Shown piece after piece: positions 60,311-64,000 of a stretch of 64,000 bases of DNA. Source of the DNA: Enterocloster aldenensis (GTDB lineage Bacteria; Bacillota; Clostridia; Lachnospirales; Lachnospiraceae); assembly GCF_003434055.1 (NCBI RefSeq), contig NZ_QVEX01000002.1:361324-425323 (forward strand), given 5' to 3'. A program made the translations under genes and the position numbers. A model generated the notes under the pieces. That model was not told where the DNA came from and ran no database searches. It saw nothing but the letters and a program-made list of their open reading frames with translations. Position 1 is the stretch's first letter. Every line of letters starts with the position of its first letter.

Positions 60311-61189
60311 CTATTCTTTTGCACTATGGGTAATCAGGATAATCTTTGCATCATAAATCCCATTGTTTACAGAATCATACAAAACCCTCACCCTAAAGTC
60401 ATGAAACAGAACAGCCCATCCGGCTCCGGTGCCGTCTATCGTAATTGAATCCGAACAATCAATCTGATATGTCCCTAAGTCATTTTGCAAAATAAAAGAC
60501 GCGATGGCACCGTTCTCCTTGTTAATCTCCAATCCTGTAACAGAGCCTTCCGGTAATTCCGTATATATTCCACTATCTGCATTGGACTGATACCAATCTT
60601 TATAGATTGTTCCATTAATGATGCCAATATTGCCTTCTATCCAGTAACTGGAGCCATTTGCCCATAACACAGGAGGCAGCCAGCTAATACTTTGGCTGGT
60701 TCCGTCATCATAAAATAGAGTCAATGTACTTGACTGTCCCATATAGAAAGTATCTTCCCCCGGCCGTATGGCCGTCAGATCCAAGCTGCCCAGCTCCCGT
60801 ACGATTGTATCTATGGTTTCAGTATGTTGTGTGTGATATTCATTGCCTTCCTCCGTAAAAGTAAAAGGCAATGTATGAAAAGAAATCTTCATTGGATATC
60901 CGTTCAGCATATCCGGAACCCAGGCCCCGCTTGAACCGACTTTATAACCGTCTGGAGTCACGGCAGCAGACACCATCCAGCCATCCTGATTAAAATAGTA
61001 GCATCTGCCGTCAATCCATTTCCATGTATTCATTGGGCAGCTGCCGCCATCCTCAGCATACCAGTAATTGCTGACCCCTGCTTCCGGGGTTTTCCCTGTG
61101 TCCTGCTTCCATTGCCCGGCAAGTGAAACAGATGGCATACCGGCAATGCATATTGTGGACATTAATCCTAGCAAATACCGAAGCTTCAT
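60311..61189 (-). CDS. Secreted protein with cell-wall-binding repeats
   Basis: A 292-residue protein with signal peptide MKLRYLLGLMSTICIAGMPS ending near VSLAG. Residues 40-95 resemble choline/cell-wall-binding repeats (NTWKWIDGRCYYFNQDGWMV). A unique beta-rich domain without a recognised family follows. It should be exported and attached to the wall. Start 61189 with a GAGGTG site. It is embedded among cytosolic genes of the same strand, 15 nt before the DUF4261 gene; any link in function is unknown. Confidence 0.7.
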   Translation of the reverse strand: MKLRYLLGLMSTICIAGMPSVSLAGQWKQDTGKTPEAGVSNYWYAEDGGSCPMNTWKWIDGRCYYFNQDGWMVSAAVTPDGYKVGSSGAWVPDMLNGYPMKISFHTLPFTFTEEGNEYHTQHTETIDTIVRELGSLDLTAIRPGEDTFYMGQSSTLTLFYDDGTSQSISWLPPVLWANGSSYWIEGNIGIINGTIYKDWYQSNADSGIYTELPEGSVTGLEINKENGAIASFILQNDLGTYQIDCSDSITIDGTGAGWAVLFHDFRVRVLYDSVNNGIYDAKIILITHSAKE

Positions 61190-61244
61190 TCCCCACACCT
61201 CTTGATTTTATCCAATTAATTACCCTATCATGATTACTGCCAGC

Positions 61245-62525
61245 TTAATCATAAGTCTCTGTATACGTCTCCGGTTCCTGTTCCTTAACCGCCTTTAATT
61301 TACCCAGCAGTCCATAGACTCCTGCCCGCTGCCCTTCCTCAAAAAAGGTAATGGTCATAAGGAACAGGGATGGCCCTGAAACAGCCTTACAGAACACCTG
61401 ATAATAAGCGTCTTTTCCATCCTCCACCTTGTGCCAGCCCCAGCGCGCCCGTCCGTTTGGCATGTCCAGGTCCCGGATATCCGTCAGTCCGTCAAAACCA
61501 CCCTCCAGAGAGGCCTCCTTTCCCTGAAGCCGGAACCCGTTCACCCTCCATATGGGCCCCTTGCCGGTACCGTCCCACCACAAGCCGCAGCCCCTGCCAT
61601 TTTCCTGTTCTTCCCACTCATACAGATAATTCCCCGGAAGGGTCAGACGGAGGACGCCGTATGCGTGTGTCACTTCTCCCCTTCTAAAGCCCACCGGATA
61701 CAGGGATTCCAATACCTGAGCCGTATCCGGTATGATGGGTGTCCGGCTGTCCAGACCGCACAGCAGCAGGTATGCTTCTATGGGAAGGGGAATCCTGGAA
61801 TCCAGCCTGTACGCCTGCTCCAGGTCATCAAGGGCAGCACGGTTAATGTCCGCATCCTGACTGCTGCGGTCTGACGGGCCAAAGAAGCATTTTTCCCACA
61901 TCAGGTTCAGGGCACGGTTCCTGTAGTATGCGGCATCCTTTTCAGGCTGGTTCCATATGAAGAACCGGTCTGCCAGCCACCCGATTCCAAGACACTCCAC
62001 GGCCTTGACCATACCTGCAATCCCAAACCGTCCCATGGGTGTGACAACGGTTCCCGGGATATCCTCGGGCTGGTACTGATCCAGGTCCCAGCACAGGCAG
62101 AGACTGCCGTATTCCCCTGAGGCCAGGCGCTCCCTGCACAGATTGACCAGCATCTTAAGCCACGGATAGAAATGTTCCTTTTTCATACGCTGGAAGTCCC
62201 TGTGCCTGTAATAATCAGTCACATCCGACACAGTCAGGCCCCTGAGGACGGATCTGCCCAGTGCATCCACAAATTCGATTGCCGCCTTATGGAATCCAGG
62301 TCCGCAGGGTGTGGAGTAGCATTCTCCAGATATGACCCATTGCCCCAGCAGTCCATCTTCATGCTCCCAGCTCATGGAAATGCCGCCCATGGGACAGAAG
62401 GATATCCATATATGGTCATTGTCCTCCTGCACACCCTGTCCCCCGGATGCCGCGAGGCTGCGGACGGCCTGGATCAGGGCTTCCTTTTTCCTTACTTTGG
62501 CGCCAAACGCAAACCGAATGCTCAT
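61245..62525 (-). CDS. Hypothetical protein, 426 residues
   Basis: Not recognised. It begins MSIRFAFGAKVRKKEALIQA, has no signal peptide or membrane helix, and contains many Trp and Cys (SLCLCWDLDQYQPEDIPGTV; AALDDLEQAYRLDSRIPLPI). The middle part is helical, perhaps a degenerate TPR-like stretch. Its ATG overlaps the stop of the preceding TPR gene (ATGA), so they are translated together and probably act in one complex. AGGAGG precedes the ATG. Confidence 0.6.
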   Translation of the reverse strand: MSIRFAFGAKVRKKEALIQAVRSLAASGGQGVQEDNDHIWISFCPMGGISMSWEHEDGLLGQWVISGECYSTPCGPGFHKAAIEFVDALGRSVLRGLTVSDVTDYYRHRDFQRMKKEHFYPWLKMLVNLCRERLASGEYGSLCLCWDLDQYQPEDIPGTVVTPMGRFGIAGMVKAVECLGIGWLADRFFIWNQPEKDAAYYRNRALNLMWEKCFFGPSDRSSQDADINRAALDDLEQAYRLDSRIPLPIEAYLLLCGLDSRTPIIPDTAQVLESLYPVGFRRGEVTHAYGVLRLTLPGNYLYEWEEQENGRGCGLWWDGTGKGPIWRVNGFRLQGKEASLEGGFDGLTDIRDLDMPNGRARWGWHKVEDGKDAYYQVFCKAVSGPSLFLMTITFFEEGQRAGVYGLLGKLKAVKEQEPETYTETYD

Positions 62526-64000
62526 GCCTCCTCCTTTTTTATCCAGATACTGCCCACATTGCGGCGGAAGGTATGGAACAGGGCCTCCTTAACAGGCTGA
62601 TTCCTGAATACCTCCACCGCGGCATCCAGCACAGCGGTCAGGTTCCATGCAATGAAATCCAGGTACCCGAACTCCGTCCCCGTGGCGCCTCCGGTAAATA
62701 CAACTGCATCCCCACATTTTTCTGATATCTCCTGTTCCAGCTTATCCCGCAGATCCAGTATCTGGTTCCTTGGTATACCCTCCAGCGTATAATAGAAAAA
62801 GGCAGGGACCGCCCCATCCTGGTGGAAATCCTCCATGATGCCATCATCTCCCCTGTAATATGCACTGACAACCGGGAGGCATGTGGTCACTCCTGCATAT
62901 ACATCTTCACGCAGATCCCACTCCTCTTCCTCGGACGGCTTCATCTCATATGCGCTGTACCAATGGCACATCTGGTCCGCGGTAACGGTTTCCCTGTCCT
63001 TCTTTATGTATTCCAAAAGGTCTTCCAGGCATATATCTTCCCCCTCCTGCGGCGCTTCCAGCAGATCCATATAGCCCACATACCGGATGGCGGGGATTTC
63101 CCCAATGGCCTGGTCCAGCAGGACAGACATCAGGCTATACGCCTGGTTCTCATTTTCCTTTAACAGGGGCAGCAGTTTTTCACAGTAAATAGACAGCCCG
63201 ATTTGTTTATCTTCCAGCTCCTCCACCCAGACCCTTGCATCTTCTGTCCCGATATCCCTGTCATACATCCTGAGTACAAACCCATTGGCAGGATGGCGTC
63301 CTACCAGGATATTCCAGTTCTTGTGTACCTCTTTTGGCGCGTGTTCCATAAAGTATATCAATTTAAAAATGCGGCTCTTGTCTCCTTCCGGCGACAGGAT
63401 CAGGTCATATCTGCCGCCGTTGCAGCCCACCTCAAAATACAATCCGGCAAATGCAGGAGAGAGAAGCTGATGGCATAAATCAGCCACCGGTTCCCCTCCC
63501 TGCTTTGCATCAAGCATTTGCCTGAGCTTCCATTCCCCTTCCAGAAATGACTGCCATCCCTCTTTAACCCTCTCGCAAAAGGGCTTCATTGCATTGGGAA
63601 GCGCAAGGACTTTCCGGCACAGGGATATCATCTCCAGCGTATCCTCATCTCCCGGCCTGTACTCCAGCGCTTTTTCAAAATAATACTTTGCCCTGGATTC
63701 CTGGTCCAGATAATACAGAGCATAACCCATCCTGTAATTCCAGTTATGTTCCCCTGCATATTCCTCTTCCACGGCTTTAAGGAGTTCCACTGCCTTTTTA
63801 AACAGATGCCTGTCCCCTGGTTCTGCCAGGTTATTGTAGGCGCGCGCCAGCTGGCTGATTAATTCCGGTGTCTGCTGCTCCTTTGGCAGGGCTTCGATTG
63901 CATCAATGATATCCTGGAACTGGTCGTCTTCATGCCACTTTTCCAACGCTTCAAGAAGGGTGGATGGGGTGCGTGGGTTTGTTTCATTATCAGGCTTCTG
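62522..64000 (-). CDS. TPR-containing protein of unknown function (5' end beyond window)
   Basis: The frame is open to the window edge: before the first internal start (63946) it reads KPDNETNPRTPSTLLEALEK without a stop, so the N-terminus lies outside. Residues after that form tetratricopeptide repeats (HNWNYRMGYALYYLDQESRA KYYFEKALEYRPGDEDTLEM), followed by a globular domain of about 330 residues ending HTFRRNVGSIWIKKEEA. FEVGCNGGRYDLILSPEGDK looks like the start of that domain. The family is not recognised. It is followed by the unknown gene with a 4-nt overlap. Confidence 0.65.
   Translation of the reverse strand, partial: QKPDNETNPRTPSTLLEALEKWHEDDQFQDIIDAIEALPKEQQTPELISQLARAYNNLAEPGDRHLFKKAVELLKAVEEEYAGEHNWNYRMGYALYYLDQESRAKYYFEKALEYRPGDEDTLEMISLCRKVLALPNAMKPFCERVKEGWQSFLEGEWKLRQMLDAKQGGEPVADLCHQLLSPAFAGLYFEVGCNGGRYDLILSPEGDKSRIFKLIYFMEHAPKEVHKNWNILVGRHPANGFVLRMYDRDIGTEDARVWVEELEDKQIGLSIYCEKLLPLLKENENQAYSLMSVLLDQAIGEIPAIRYVGYMDLLEAPQEGEDICLEDLLEYIKKDRETVTADQMCHWYSAYEMKPSEEEEWDLREDVYAGVTTCLPVVSAYYRGDDGIMEDFHQDGAVPAFFYYTLEGIPRNQILDLRDKLEQEISEKCGDAVVFTGGATGTEFGYLDFIAWNLTAVLDAAVEVFRNQPVKEALFHTFRRNVGSIWIKKEEA

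Overview
This 64 kb window looks like chromosome of a motile Gram-positive anaerobe of the Lachnospiraceae, most like an Enterocloster/Clostridium bolteae-type gut bacterium. That placement is inference from the Firmicutes flagellar gene order (with flbD and the small TIGR02530 gene), strong AGGAGG ribosome sites, an acyl-phosphate/kinase energy pathway and several PucR-family regulators. No rRNA or tRNA gene was seen.

Layout. (1) 1-11576, minus strand: a flagellar basal-body, export, hook and stator operon, read flgB-fliE-fliF-fliG-fliH-fliI-fliJ-fliK-flgD-TIGR02530-flgE-flbD-motA-motB. flgC is missing from its usual place. A 58-residue protein heads the operon and shares a C-terminal module with a divergent XRE regulator (12058-12423), an arrangement like SinI/SinR. 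(2) 12585-18881: accessory DNA. It holds gene debris, an isolated type I-C Cascade set (cas5-cas8c-cas7) without cas3 or cas4-cas1-cas2, two decayed CRISPR-repeat-like hairpins, a 17-bp tandem repeat, and a rhuM gene between two identical 110-bp repeats beside the remnant of a second rhuM. (3) 18873-22404: purE-purM-purN-purD, then a FUSC membrane protein. (4) 24870-30661: thiolase, Zn-ribbon/OB protein, acyl carrier protein, phosphotransacylase, butyrate-type kinase, DUF1097 protein and metallo-hydrolase, with a divergent PucR-type regulator. (5) 32418-33199: an IS200-type element. (6) 33259-43168: a TetR regulator, an operon of flavin and iron-sulfur reductases, and a second PucR-type regulator. 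(7) 43113-59032: purine/ureide/creatinine genes. These are an AllA-like protein, a nucleoside-type ABC importer, an ADP-ribosylglycohydrolase-family protein, a true PucR, a creatininase, a CodA-like deaminase, xdhABC behind a purine riboswitch, and an NCS2 permease. (8) 59105-64000: four poorly characterised genes including a DUF4261 protein.

How parts may work together. The thiolase operon and the reductase operon share a promoter plan: a TTTGTGC-N4-GCACAA(A) palindrome exactly 63 bp upstream of TATAAT. They may form one regulon that reduces an unsaturated substrate and recovers ATP from an acyl-phosphate. The xdh leader carries a guanine-class aptamer whose 3' strand is also the 5' arm of a strong terminator, which predicts that ligand turns the operon ON. 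That suits a catabolic enzyme and is opposite to the common guanine OFF switch. The aptamer also lacks three nucleotides found in the classical fold.
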